DNA of 64,000 nucleotides from an uncultured Bacteroidales bacterium (GTDB lineage: Bacteria; Bacteroidota; Bacteroidia; Bacteroidales; Paludibacteraceae), in assembly GCA_937916355.1 (NCBI GenBank), contig CALFTM010000047.1, positions 1 to 64,000 on the forward strand. Reading direction: 5' to 3'. The notes under the pieces were generated by a model that saw only the letters and a program-made list of their open reading frames with translations, was not told where the DNA came from and searched no databases. Made by a program: the position numbers and the translations under genes. This document shows, piece after piece, positions 9,030 to 24,000 of the stretch (its first letter is position 1; the number at the start of each line of letters is the position of its first letter).

Positions 9030-9065
9030 AAGAAAAATAAAGGGGTGTGCAGAAACACACCCCTT
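9030..9065 (-). terminator. Terminator of the giant gene
   Basis: AAGGGGTGTG (9040-9049) pairs perfectly with CACACCCCTT (9056-9065) around a 6-base loop. Read on the minus strand the stem is followed by TTATTTTTC. It begins 13 bases after the stop codon of the giant gene. Confidence 0.9.
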
Positions 9066-9078
9066 CGTTATAATCGGG

Positions 9079-12000
9079 TTACCTGATTAACTCTAAATGA
9101 CCTCGTTCTGTACCGCTCTTCGTGATTCCACGGAAGTCGCTCTCCCAGAAGATGGTGTAACCATAAACACCCATCGGACAATCTTCGTAGTTGTATTTAC
9201 CATCCCAATTTCCGTTGATGTCATTGCTTTCGTAAACAACAGTTCCGATACGGTTGTAAATCAGAACATGGACACTGGTTAGGAATTGAGTTCCACGAAG
9301 ACGGAATAGATCGTTCAATCCATCATTGTTAGGTGAGAATGCTTCTGGTACCCAGAACTTCTTCCAGACATATATGGTGGAATCTGCCGTGAGTTCACAA
9401 CCTTGCTCATCAATCACCTTCGCTTGTATGATGAATGAGTCTTGTGTGGAAGCGTTAGGGTAGTTGTATGTTACATTCATTCCCTCTAAGTCTGTTCCGA
9501 TGTTGTCTCCAGCATCCCACATCCAAGAAGCGTCCTTCGTTGGGTATTCAGCTTTTAAGTTGACGATAGGGTTCTCTTCCAAGATGATTGAAGGATTGAC
9601 GGAGAACTTGATTGGCTTGTGTGCCAATGTGTCTACATACAGGCTTGCTGTACCCTCGCACTTGAAGGCTTCATCAACACCGATTACAGTAATCTTAGTC
9701 AACTCGTCGATTGGCACATCGCGGAGTTCATTGGTTGCGTTACCTGCAATCTCCTTAGACTTAGGTTCGCTTGACCATGAGTATTCGCTGGCTCCTCCAG
9801 CTACGACGTGGATACGAGTGGTCTCGCCCGGACATCCTTCGACTTTCAACAATTTCACCCAAACGTCAGGAGTCTCTCGTACGTCAACGGTGAAGGTCGT
9901 TGTGTTGGAACATCCTTCGTTAGAGTATCCGTTCACCGTTACCGTTGTAGGTTTGTAAAGTGAAGGGACTGTGATGACATGACCGTTGATGGTATCGTTA
10001 TTCTCCAATATCCATTCGTAAGCGTCAGCACCGTTGGCTAAAAGGATCGCGTCTTGACCTGAACATACGTAGTTGTCACCCAATACTGCCACATTAGGTT
10101 TCATTTTCGACTTAATCATTGCTTCCACTTCTGTGACACATGCTCCAAGTGTTCCTAAGAGAGTGATGCGGGTGTTGCCACGAGGAACGAATGTGAGATT
10201 TTTACCGTCTAAGGTATCATTCTTTTCTGCACCTGTATTGTAAACCCATTGATAAGTCACCTTACTTTCTTCGTCAGAATCTGCAACAGCACCAGTCAAG
10301 GAAACTTCGTCACCCAAACATACACTTAAATCTCCAAGGATCGAGAGTTTAGGACTTGGCTTGATGTTAATGTGGTGGTAAACATTTGCCTTACATCCAT
10401 TAACGTCTGTAGCGGTGACATATACCATCATACTTCTGTCTATTTGCTCTGTTACGATCTCTTCGTTTTTACTGCGAGCGTCGTCGGCAACGTTAGAACC
10501 GAATCCCCAGAAGTAGGTGAGTTCTTTGTCACTATTTGCAGAGAACTCTGCATAGTATCCACGACAGATGCTATCTTCTGCAGTGAGTTCAAATGTAGGT
10601 TTTTCGTTGACGGTAACCGGAATGTTGACTTTTGTGCTACATCCGTTCTTGTCAGTTCCTATTACCCAATAGTCTTGTGTGCTATTAGGATATGTGCTTA
10701 AGGTATCTTTTGAAAGTCCTGTATTCCATCTGTAGTTTTCTGCACCGTAAGCTACCAGCTGCATGCGGTCACCTTTACAGATGCTGGCGTTTCCTTGATA
10801 TGTCACACTTGGAGTAGGAAGCACGTTGACAGTGATGGAAGCCTTAGAAGCACAATTGTTTGAAATACCTTCCACTTGATATACCGTAGTGTTTTCAGGG
10901 TTGTCTAAGAGTACACCACTATGGTTCTCTGGGTCACTTGTCCAGTTGTAATAGTTAGCTCCCGACATGTTGATGCGAACCTCTTCTTTTGCACAGACAG
11001 TAGAAGGGGCAGATACGGTCAACTGAGGGTATGGGAAGCTCTTGACGATATGCGTCTTGGTTGCTTCACAACCATTTGAACCTACTGCAGTTACTTGGAA
11101 TGATTTTGAACCGGTGATGATTGGAGTGATGGCATCTCCTACCGCACCATTGTTCCAAGAGTAGCTCAACGCATCTCCACGAACAATCTTGAGGGAGATT
11201 GTATTTCCGTTACAAGTAGAGTCTGGTCCGGAGATTTCAAACTTCGGCAAAGAGTCCACCTTAACGGTGTGGGTTGTTTCACTCTTACAATTGTTGATGT
11301 CTGTACCAATAACCTTGTAGGTTGTGGTCTTTTCAGGACGAGCATTGTATGAACTTGCGTTTCCAATCCTCTCATTCTCCTTGCTTAAGAACCACTCGTA
11401 GCTACGTGCACCTGTTGCGGTGAGTAATGTAGACTTGTCTTTACATACAGAGGCATCTCCAGAAATCCAAATTGTAGGCAATTGGTTTACCTCCACAGTG
11501 ATAGGAAGAGCAGTCTGACAACCATTGACATCTCCAATGATGTTGAGTGTTGTGGAGTTCTCTAATTTTTCAGAGTAGTTGAACTCGTTTGTATTGAAGG
11601 TCTCTCCTTCAAAGATATACTTCGTTGCACCAGAGACATTGAATTTCAACTCTTCTCCCTTACAGATACTGGTTGGAGCATTGTGTGTAAGGGTTGGGTA
11701 GTCGATCTTCTTCACTTCAAATCCGTTACTTGTTCCTACACAACCGTATGCGTCAGTTCCTGTAACCGTGAATGTGGTAGTCTTGTTGATGATTGGATAA
11801 ACGGTCGCATCACTACTTGCGATTCCCGCGCTCCAAACGTAGGTTTCTGCACCAGTCGCAGTCAATGTTGCAACTCCACCCTCACAAACATAGCGGTCTC
11901 CAGTTACCTTGACGATAGGGTTGTTGTGGATGGTTACTTCAAATGGATCTGATTTGAATGAACATCCATTCTCATCAACTCCGGTTACGTCGAATTTGTA

Positions 12001-15000
12001 GACACCTCCAGATTTAATTGTCTGAGAAAGTACGCTACCGTTCTTTCCGGTATTCCATGTGTATGTTTGCGCTCCGTTGGCTGTGAGCTTCATTGGAGTA
12101 TATGCACATACATCACGATCTCCGGTAATCCAAACGTAAGGTTTTGGATTTACGTTTACGATGAATTGGTCTGTTGTCTTACATCCGTCAAGTTCAACTT
12201 CTGCCGTCAGCGTTCTTCCTGTAAGAATGCTGTCGATAGCGAAGTCTCTTCCGGTAGATCCATCTTGCCATACAATGTTATTAGAATTGGTGATGGCAGA
12301 TACCACGATGTCTTCTCCTTCACAGATGCTTGGCACATTTGTCTTGAAGAGGAGTGTAGGGTAATCTTTCTTATCTACTGTGATAGATCTTTGTGCTTCA
12401 CATCCGAAATCATTCTTTCCGACGACAACATAAGTTGTCTTTTGGTTGATAGAAGGAGTGATAGTGTCCTTCACTTCTCCTGTATTCATCCATGTGAATG
12501 AAGTCGCCTGACCCGGAAGTGTCTTGTCATACTCCACATATAAAGTGTCGTAATCGCCCTTACAAACTAAAGCCTCGCCGTGTACTGTAAACGAAGGCAA
12601 CTCGTTTACTGTCAATACGAACTCCTCACTCCAGTTGTAGCAACCTTTTTCGTCTACACCATATACCTTATAAGTGGTTGTTTGTGTAGGAGAAACGATT
12701 CTTGAAGCAGAAGTGTTTCCTGTCTTCACGTCATCCTCGTACCATTGGTAAGTTTTAGCACCGTTGGCAGTAAGTGTGGTTTCGTCTACTCCCTTACAGA
12801 TTGCCGATTGATTTGCAGAAATCCAGATTTCCGGTTTGCTCATTACTGGCAAATTCAAATCCATCGTCTTCGCACAAGTTCCCACATATCCTGTTATGGT
12901 GAATGAGGTGTCTCTTGAAGGAGATAGGCTCATTTGTCCTCCGATGATCTCTTGCGCCGCTGAATTGTAGTATTTGTCGGCTCCGTTGAGTGTGATTTTG
13001 GCAGTTTCTCCGAAACATATATAATCAGGAATGTCTCCAGACAATGTTGGGATATCAAGAGCAGTTACATTGTGGGTTGCCGTGTTCTTACAACCGTTGA
13101 GGTCTTCTACCTCCACCTCGAATGTCTGGTCTTGTAGGATTTCTACAGTGATTGTAGACAATGCCTCTCCAGAGTGTTTCCAGTTGTAGTTGCGGATGTT
13201 TGATTGGCTGACCGCTGTAAGGGTGATTTCCTCCTCCTTACAAATGCTTTCCACACCATCAATTTCTACATCAGGAAGAGCGTTGACGATAACATCAAAC
13301 TCTGCCGTGTTGCGACAACCATTCGCGTCTTCACCCTCAACAACGTAGGTGGTGTTTTGGGTTGGTTTTACAATCACATCATCGTTTTGAGAGAATGATT
13401 CAGAAGCACCTTCTTCATACCAGATGTATGAGCCCGATTTACCATTCGTACCCTTCAACTGGATGCCGTCGTAGATACAGATCTCATTATTAGGGTTGGT
13501 TGTGGTGATTGCGATTGATGGCAATTCCCAAATTCCAACGGTGATGTCGAGAGCTGTCTCACATGAAGCTGTGCTGCCATAGACGGTGAATGTACGGTCG
13601 CTTGTCAACACTTCTTTAATGATGGTGTATTTCTTGCCACTTGCATCTGTGCTGTCTGATACACCTTCGTTGGTGTCCCAAGTGTAGCTGTCTGCTCCAG
13701 TCACAACGATTCTTGCTTCTGTTCCGTAACATACATTCTCAGGAGCTTCGACTACTTCAAGAGTAGGGAATGGCTTGATGTCGACTGTGATAGAGTCTTT
13801 GTTCATACAGCCGTTGATGTCCGTTCCTTCTACCTTAATGTATGTGGTTTTTCCTACATTAGTAGTAAACTCGTCTCCGGTAACCTTTTGCTCCCAAGTA
13901 GCAGGCATAGAGGTTGCGGTGTACCATGTATGGTCGAGGGCGCTACCATCCACCTCACGGGTGATTTCAGTACCTTCACAGACGGTTGAGTCTCCTCTTA
14001 AAATTGTAACAGTAGGTAGAGAATTGATTTTCACACCGTTGTATGGTTGCATTTTGTAACATCCGTTTTTGTCTGTCGCCACAACAGAGAATGATTTGTC
14101 TTCAACCTCTTGGGTTGTCTCTGTATAGTTGTCACCGACAAAATCTGCTCCGTTGTTAACCGCTTTCCAAGTATATATATATTTATTGCTTGGGTTGTTT
14201 GCGGAAGCATTCAATATGATGTCGTCATAGAGACAAACTGAGGTGGTACCATCGATAGTGAAGTCTGGCAGATCCCAAATTCCTATTGTGATGGTATCCT
14301 CGGTTGTACATCCGTTAGTTGTTCCGTAGACGATGAGTTTCTTTTCTGAAGAAAGATGGGTCAATTTCCTAAATGCGTTAGTGTTATTAGGGTCATCCAA
14401 CCAACTCCAAGTATTTGCACCTTCTACATGGATGGTGATTTCTTGTTGTCCACGACATACACTGTCTTTCGCAGTAGTTCCGCCGATTTTCGAATAGTGT
14501 GTCAATTCAGGGTATTCTTTAACGGAAACTTCAACTGAATCGTACTTTACACAAGAGTTCAAGTCTTCTGCACGAACGTAGTACTTGATGGAGTTCTTTC
14601 CATCTTGAGGATCGACTGTCGGATTGATGAAATCCGCAGTTCCGATAAGGTCTGAAGAACCTTCTTCTCTCCATTCATAATGGCTTGCAGAACCTCCTGC
14701 CGAAATGTAGGCTTGAGTTCCTCTACATACTGGATCTACAGGGTCGATGACAAGTTCTGGTAATGGATTGACGATAACTTCTCCAATACCGGTGTTTTTA
14801 CAACCATTCTTATCAGTTCCCTCTACCTCATAGCTAACCGGTCCCTCTTTGCTTGGTTTAATTGTGATGGTGGCTGTTTCTTCATTATTATATTCCCATT
14901 TGAAGCTACTTGCGCCCTCCGCTTTCAATGTCACTTCGTTTCCTATACAAATGGCTCCCGGAGTAGCGGTGACAATAACGTCTGGCAATGCCCAAACTTC

Positions 15001-18000
15001 GATTGTGGTATCGATTCTTGTTTCACAATATTCGCTCATGCCATCAACAGTTTTGAGGTGTTCGTAAGCTGTGACGGAAATTGTTGTCGCTTCTGTAATA
15101 TCAGTGAGTTTGAATTCTCTACCTGTAGCTTCTGAATTTTCTCCCCATTTGTAAGTATAGGTACGATTATCACCAGAAGAGGCGTTCAATGTCATATTTC
15201 CGTTGAGACATACGTGGTTGTCATTTTTGCCCAAGTCGTTTGTCATGGAGACAGAGAATATAGGATTCTTTCTGATTGTGATCGCATTGACAACCAGTGT
15301 GTCCGTACAGTTCTCCACGGATTTACCGATGACTGTATAGTTTTCACCCTCCACTGCTGGTTTTGTGAATGTGTAGTCACTCTTGAAGATTCCATCTCCC
15401 CAGTTATAGGTGAGAGATCGGTTGTCTGCTGTAAGAACAACGTCGCCTCCTTCACAAACTGGAGCATTGCTGTTGATAGAGAAGACTGGCGCAGGGTGGT
15501 TTGTGACGGTTACCTCCTTACTTCCTATACATCCTTTATCATCCTCTCCATATACTATATAGAGAGAGTCGGCATAAATTTTAGGAGTCTTGTATCCAGC
15601 ATCTGTTCCAACCACTTTCTCGGATGTGCCACTTATCCATTTCCAATTTTTAATGGTAACACCACTTGAAGCAGTGAGGTTGGCTGAATCTCCGATGCAG
15701 ACGGTCTCTTTTTCTACAGAGATAGTAGGAAGAGAGAGTGTTCCAACCGTTTTGGTAACCTCTGTTTTACATCCTCCAGTTGTCGAAATTGCTGCAACAG
15801 TAATGTTGGTTACTTGTTTGATTGTGTCTGTGGTGAAGGTTGGTTCTTCTGAACTCTTTCCGTTCCATTCGTAAGTTGAAGAAACTCCATTTGAAACCTT
15901 GATTTCAAAATTCGCCGTTGTTCCCTCACATACACTTGATGGCTCTTGCAAGAATGTGATTTCTGGATATTTGTACATCTCTAGGCTGACAGATTTTACG
16001 CCCTCATTTGTACATCCATCATTGCTTGTTCCTCTTACATAGTATGTCGTCTCTTTATCGATGGTTGGATTGAACACTTGACTACGAGAAACTATGTCTG
16101 AGAAGTCTGATTTTGTAGACCATTCGTATGAAAGCGCATCATTGTTTGCGGAAAGCGTTGCGACTTCCCCTTCACAATATCCCTTTTCTGCAGATATTCC
16201 AAAATCTGGCAATTCGTCAACATAGATTGTAATAGAAGCAGAGTTTACACAACCATTTGCGTTCTTTCCCCAAACTTTATGCACGGTTGTGGTTTTGAAC
16301 CCACAAGGAGTGATAGAAGGGGTTTCTTTATACTCGGTGTCATTGTCCCATCGGTAGGCAGTTCCACCAGTCGCATTGATTGTGATGCAAGAACCGGAAC
16401 ATACGCGAGCTTCTGGTGCATTGTCAATCTTAATTGTTGGCAATGGTGCTGCAGGCACATTGACTGTCTGCTCGGAGGTACATCCGTTGAGCGTTGCGGC
16501 AACGTAGATGGTTTTGTCTGACTTCATCTCGCCAGTAGAGCATTGGTCGTTTGTAGACAAAACTTTTCCGTTTTTGTCGTCTTCTTTCCACACCCATGTG
16601 TAATTATCCGCACCGATATTCTTAACTATACCGGATTCTCCTTCACAGATGAAAGAAGGTGCAGAAAGGGCAATGACAGGGAATGGTTTCGTTTTGAGTG
16701 TTATTGACTCTGTGCCAACGCATTGTGTACCCTGATCGATTGCTGAGATGGTAATTGTTGTATCCTTAGCAATCGTTACGTCATGAGAAGTTTTGGATTG
16801 ATAACCAGAGCCGCTCCAATCGTAAAGAAGGGTTGAATTGTTGGCTGTGATGGTTGCTACATTTCCTTCACAAATATCATTTGAAGGACTGCTCAATGTG
16901 AATTCAGGAAGATCCTTGACTGTTACAGTGACACTATTAGAGTTAGAACAGTTGTTACCGTCTACCACTTCTACAACGTATGTTGTATTGGTTGTAGGCG
17001 ATAAATTCGCAATAACATTGTCTGTGTCCAAATTATTATTTCCCTCTTTCTTCCATTGGTAGGACTTGTATCCCGGAGTAGCAGTAAGGGTTGTCTTCTC
17101 ATTGAGACAGATGTTTGTTGTTCCTGTGATGTCGATTACAGGAAGGTTGTGTGTGTTGATGGTGAATGTCTCTTGAGAAGTACACTGAACTTGTCCATTA
17201 TATTGAAGATAAGAATAAGTCGCCTTTACAGAATACTTCGTATTGTCTACATTGACATTTGTCGCATCGTAAGTGTAACCAGTAGCACCACTGATAGGAG
17301 TGCCTGCCGCGTTCAACCATTGGATAGATGCAGGAGAACCGTTGCTGGCTGCTGCGATGTCTTTGATTCCCAATGTTATGTTACTACCTCTACAGATAGC
17401 AGTATCGAAGGTTGCGATTCCTTTGTCAACTAAATTTGATGTGATAGTAGGGTACGCTTTCGCTCTTACAACGAAAGAGTAAACGCTGTCGCAAGAATTA
17501 CCATCCTTGGCTGTCACTGTCACTTTCACATCTTCTGTGATGTCGTTGATTTTGAAAATGTTTCCGTTGGTGACGTTATCATCTCCTGCAATTTGCCATG
17601 TGAATGAAACAGAAGATCCTACACTTTTTGCTGAAAGGGTAGTGCTTCCGTTATAGCATACTACAGTATCTCCCAATACCTGAAAATCAGGTCTCTCATG
17701 AACGCTGATGGTCTTCTGTACCTTGTTTTCACAACCGTTCGCATCCTTACCCCATACATATAAGGTCGTTGCTTGAGTGAATGGGTTGATGTTGTAAGTG
17801 TCGTTTGCGTTGTTGTTGTCGTATTGGGCATTTCCTTTTCCGACTTCTACTGTACTCCAACTGTAACGTCCGTTATCTCCAGCTCCGGTGGCTTTCAATG
17901 TGATGTCAGACTTTGGACAATATGCGTTCTCTGCCTCAATCGCAATGGTTGGAAGCTCTCGTTTATAAACTGTCCATTCTGCAGTGTCTATACATTCATT

Positions 18001-21000
18001 GTTGGTACCGTACACGATAAATTTAGAGACTTCATCCCTCACATCCTTTTTAGTGAATTTGTCGCTTTTGTTGTTTCGGTCATTGTACCACTCGAATGTA
18101 GTTCCTTGTAGTTTTTCGTTTATGTCCTTAACAGTCAATGAGATGTCGTCACCTTCACAAACATAGTCGTTTGCAGTTATCACCAAATTTGGATTTTCTT
18201 TCTTGGTGATCTTGAAGATTTCTGTTCCTGATGTACAGTAATCATCCTTTCCTTTGACGGAGATGGTAATATCACCTGAAATGGTCTGGCTCTTGTAAGT
18301 ATTGTTTGTAGAATAGTTACCGGTAACACCCCAGTCATATTGCAATCTTCTGTTAGAGGCTGTGATTGTGGTTGTGTTTCCTTCGCAAATAGCATCAATA
18401 CCACTGAGAGTGAAGGTCGGAATCGTATCAACTTTGACGGAAATGAACGCACTATCGATACATCCGTTGTCTGCCTCCACCTTGTATTGGTGAGTACCTG
18501 CCTGTGATGGGGTGGCAGTGAGTGATGTTGTTCCCGGAGTTTCAGTTTTTGCAGGGTCTGTCCATGTGTAAACTGTAGTGCTGTTTGGATTCTCAACTTC
18601 CAAAGTAACCGAACTTCCCAAACATATCGCATCAACATCCTTAATAGAAACTGCCGGCAATGCAAGAGTGTTGATAGTGAAATCTTTTGTTGTACTACAA
18701 GTCAAATCTTTTGTTACATTTTGTGAAGTAGTAGTTACAACCGTATAGATGTTCTTTCCAACAAAAGACAATGATTGCTTTGCAGCCACCTTTTTGTGAG
18801 TGTAGGTTGCTATCAAAGAAGTCTTATTATCAAAACTGAAGCTTGTGCCCGGTATAGTTTGTCCCACGAAACTGATTACTTGATTTACGTTTGCATCATT
18901 AGACTTCTCGATTTCGATTTCAAGTTTAGCATCATTATTGAGACATACATTCAAATTATCACCCGTTAAAGTAGGGTTATCTTTCACTTTCAATCGATAT
19001 GTCTTAGTTGCTGTACAACCATTGGAAGCTTCAGCTTTTACTTTGTATTCTTCTCCGTCTGTTTTTGCCTCTTGGATAGAGATGGTTTCGTCCGTTTGAT
19101 TATTAACGCCATCTCCCGTCCAAGTCAAATTGTACTTATCTTGATTGTTAAATGTGATGGTTACATCATTTCCGTAACATACTGGCACATATTCGATAGG
19201 GAGGTCAACCATCTTCTCATCACTATATACGATTTCATGAATTGCATAGTTGACACAATTATAGGTGTTCTCTGTTCCCTTAACGATATAGTAATGAGTT
19301 TTACCTTTATCATCATCCTTTAATGAGATGTTGTATTTTCCACCTTGAGATATGTTTCCAGTAATAGCATCCCAACCAGCCTTGTTGTTGGTAGTTCCCG
19401 AAGTGGCAATTTTCCATTCGTAGGTGGTAGCACCTTCTGCTGAAAGGGTAACATTGCCACCTGAATTTTCACACAAGAATACATCTCCTAGGGTTGAAAT
19501 AGTTGGTAATTCATGTACGTTTACTTCCGCCACCTTTGAGCTGCTACAAGTGTAACTCTCTTGGCCAAGAGTCTCTGTTCGATCTGCTTTTACAGTGTAT
19601 TGGTAAGGGAGCGTACTTGCACTCTTGGTGTTTGAGTCTGTCCAACTGGTATTGGCAATTGGATCAGTTTTATCTCCGTTTGGACATGTGTATGTGTATG
19701 TGTAAGCTTCATCCGTGTTTGATGTTACATTCAATGTAGGAGAATCCATGTGACAAATATCTATTTTTGCAGGGACTATACTGAAGTCTGGCAATTCAAT
19801 CGCTTGTACGGCATGTGTTGCGGTGTATGTACAACCCTTTGCATCCGTTGCGGTTACAGAGTAGGTCTCTTTCAAACCACTGGTGATGTTGAGAGAAACG
19901 CTTCTGTCTTGGTTGTTGTTGCTCAATGTACCCCAATCGTAAGAAGTTGCTTCAGAACTACCACTTGTGCTCTGAACTTCAATTTTTAAGTCAGTTCCAA
20001 CACAACCTGCATTTTTTCCAACCAATGAGAATTGAGGAAGAGGATTGATCGCAACATTGAAAGTGGCAGAGGATTTACATCCATTTCCATCTACTACCTC
20101 AACCGTGTAGTCTCGCTCCATGTCAGATCCGGCAGTTATGCTACTTCCATTTCCTATGTTATTAAGACCTTTTGGACTCCATGTGTATTTAGGATCTTCC
20201 GTAGCAGAAGTTGTCACGGTTGCATTAAGGGAGACACCATTAGGGTCATTCAAACATACCTCTTGACGACCGTTCTCAGAGTAGCCGTTGATGGCAACCA
20301 CAGGAAGTTCGTTTACTATAACATTAAATGACGTGTCGCTTGAGCAATCACCATCCGTTATTTCTACATCGTAAGTGTTAGTTCCTACGATTGATGGAGT
20401 CACAGTCCAATCATTTCCATTGTGTGTTAGACCTTGGATGGAAACGGTTGCAGTTGGTGAATCAGGAGTGATTGTGATGACGTTACTATTTCCAATACAG
20501 ATTGGATTGTTGTTTTTAATCGTTATAGATGGTTTCTTTTTGACTGAAACGGTTACTACATTAGAATTTGCTGAACAACCATCACTTGTTGTACCCATTG
20601 CATAGAATGTTGTTCCTGCAGTAATCGCTTGAGTGATTGTATCATCAGTTGCTTTTTGCACTCCGTTTACATACCAGTCGTATGTGCCATTAGTCCCAGC
20701 ACCATCAGCAGAAAGAGTCACCTCTTGTCCTTCACAAACGGTATTCTTTCCGTCTTTGATTTCAATCTCGATGGTAGGAGTCTTAGAAACGACAATTTTT
20801 TGTGTCGTACTGTTAGATTTACAACCTTTGTCATCTGTAACTTGAACTGTTACATTATAGGTTCCTGTAGCCTCTGACAAAGCACTGGTAACCGCTTTGT
20901 TGTCACTGGTAACCACTTTGTTTTTGTCGGTTGCGTTTAGAGTGGCATCCTTGTCAATAGACCAAGTGTAGGTATATGGAGCAGTACCTTCACTTGCATT

Positions 21001-24000
21001 AGCAGTGAGTCCTGCTTTACCATTATTACATATCTTGTTGTCAAGGGTCAAATCTACCTCTGGCAGACTCCAGAAGTTTACTTCCACCTCTTGAGAGGCT
21101 TTACAGCCAAATTTAGTTTTCGTAAAGGCTGTGAATCTGCGAGCTTTATTGATTATGATACCAGTCAGTATTTCTTTTTTGTCATTGTCATTGTTAATTG
21201 TACTTCCATCTTCCTCCCACCAGAACGTTGGTTCGTCAGGACTACTGCTGGATGCAGTTACATCACCCAATGTAGATCCTTTACATACAAATAGGGCAGA
21301 AGTAACAGTCTTGTTGTTATATTCCACTGACAATGTAGGGATTTCCTTCTTTGCTACTTTATGTTCTGTATGTCCGATACAATGAGTTGTTTTGTTTTCA
21401 ACTGAAAGTTTGAAAGTCTTATCTTGCGTAATGGTTTCAGTTCGTTCAGTTGCTGTACTTCCGTTTTCCCAAGAGTAGTTGTACAATGAAGTGTTGGCAT
21501 TTTCGATACTGAATGTTGCGGTTGCGCCCTCACAAGCGTATGGGACTCCTGTGATGGTTGCTGTTGGAGTGTCGTTGACAGTAACCGTGAAATTCGTTTC
21601 GCTTGTACAGAACTTGTTTGAGTATGGCAGAGCAACTTTTGCCGTAGCGGTGTAAGTCGTACTACCTTCAGGAGTGACGCTTCTATCTGCATTGGTGCTA
21701 TTATCCTCCCAACTGATGGTTGCTCCAGTTGTGTTTGATGTCGCTTTCAAGGATACGGAGGTGTTGCCTTGACAAACTTCTGCATTTCCATTCAATACAT
21801 CATTGATGTAGATGTCAGGATTATTGATGACTTCAATGACGATGATGGTGTCTCTGCTACAATTTCCTTGGGCTGTTGTCAATGAAACACGATACTCAGT
21901 TGTTGTTGTAGGATTGAACTTGTATTGTCCGGTTGCAACATTGGATACCCCATCACCAGAGACTGATATGATGTCACCAGCTTGTGAACCAGTGATAGTA
22001 AGTGTGGTTTCTCCTCCAACGCAAATAGAATCTTTTCCTATGACTTTAAATGTTGATTGTGGATATGCATAAACATCCACAGTTTGAGAACTCTCACATT
22101 TTCCATCATTCACCTCTGCATAGTATGTCGCGCCATTTTTGTTTACAGCTTGTTGCAAATGGTTGGTTGCGATGTCGCCTGTGCTGATAAGAGAACCTTT
22201 ATTGCCATTTACGTAATTGTACCATGAAACTGTTCCTGCGGTGATTTTGCCTATAGTGAGGTCGGTTGTTGCGTTCTCGCAGTAAGTTCTTTCTCCGTTA
22301 ATAGAGAAATCTGGCTTAGGGTTGACAATGAATGAACCTGTTGTTGGTTCTGAAGCACATTTATTCTCAACAATGAGTTTGTATGAGTATGTTGCGCTCT
22401 TCAACTTTTCATTATCAGGGTTGGTGTATGAGTTTGATTGGGTTGTTGCCGTCGCTTGAGTTGGCTCAGCTTGTGTTGTTTCCCATACAAACCAATTGTA
22501 TTTTGTAGCACCCGGAGCATCTGCTACCATAGAGATGTTCTGTCCTTCACAGATTTGTGGTAAAACATCCACTCCATTGATGATAGGAAGTGGGGTGCTG
22601 CTGATGGTAACTGGTTTTTCAACTTTACATCCATTTAAATTACCCGTTATGGTATAATTGATTGTTCCTTGAACAGAATTTATAGTTTGAGACAAACCTG
22701 TTCCTAAGTCTGCACCGTTTCCATCTTTCCACTCAAATTTGATGTCATCGTTTTCTGAAACAATTGAAATAACAGCGTTGCTTCCTTCACAAATGGTTTG
22801 AGGAATGTCAACTGTCCAAGAAGGTGCAGCACTACCTTTAACGGTAACACTATTAGAAGTAGAAGAGCATGTGAGTGAACTTGTTGCTAAATTCGTCTTT
22901 TTCTCAGCGATGTAGTAGTATTCCACATCCGCATCAGTCAATATGACGTTGGTGGTTGTTCCTGAACCAACTAATAGGTTTCCGTTTCCGTCTTTTTTGT
23001 ACCAAGAGACGTTGTTGTAGGTTTGAGTATTGTTGACTGAAAGTTGTACCTCTTCTCCTACACAAGCTTTTCCTGCGGTAGGGTCTGTTACGGTCGGCTT
23101 ATCCGGAACGACCACACTTCGGCTTGCTACAGTGTCTGACTGACAGTTGTTTACGTCGATTCCGCTAACATAATATACTCCACCTTGCTTGATGAGCATT
23201 TGCTCTTTTTCCTCTCCATCGATTGGTTGTTTCTTGTTATTATTGTTATTATACCATTGGAAAGACTTCATTGTAGCACCATTCGTCGAGATCGCAGTGA
23301 GGGTGGTAGAATCACCTTTGCAGAATGCGTGGTCTCCCGGTATTGCCAAAACTGGATTTGGATAGTAAGTTACTTCTACAAAAGATTCCGCATGACAAGT
23401 CCCGTCGGAAACAGTCACCTTGTACTTTTGGGTTGTTGTGTTGCTGGTGGAGAATTGCGTCGTGTAACTGCTTGTGCCTTTTCCTGCTACTTGGCTCTCC
23501 CATTTCACGCTGTCAGTATTATTTGTTGCAGTTGCGGTCAATTCGATTGGCAATCCGCTACATACAGCCATAGCTCCGTTGGCTTGATTGGAGGTAATGG
23601 TGGTGAATGTAGGAACTTTTTTAGGGGTAACGGTTACACTATTACCATCTACTTCACAGCCATCCTCTGTTCCTACTACTGAAACTTCGATATCCTCGGT
23701 TACATTGTGAATCGTTATCTCAGATTGTTTTGCATTGCTGAATGATACGTTCGTGATGTCTGTCTGGTCAGCAACTTTTTTTACTGTCCAGTTGTAAAGA
23801 TCAGCATTGCCTTGTTTTATGGACAACGTAATATTATCTCCTTCACAGATAACCTTAGGCTCTCCAATCACTATAGGAGTGACTTGCTTCTTTTTAATTG
23901 TTTGTTGAAGCGACGTGTTACATTCATTTTCATTGTCTGTGACAACAACATCAAATGTGAATGAGTTGTTGTTTTCAGTAATAGTTGCAGTATATGGATT

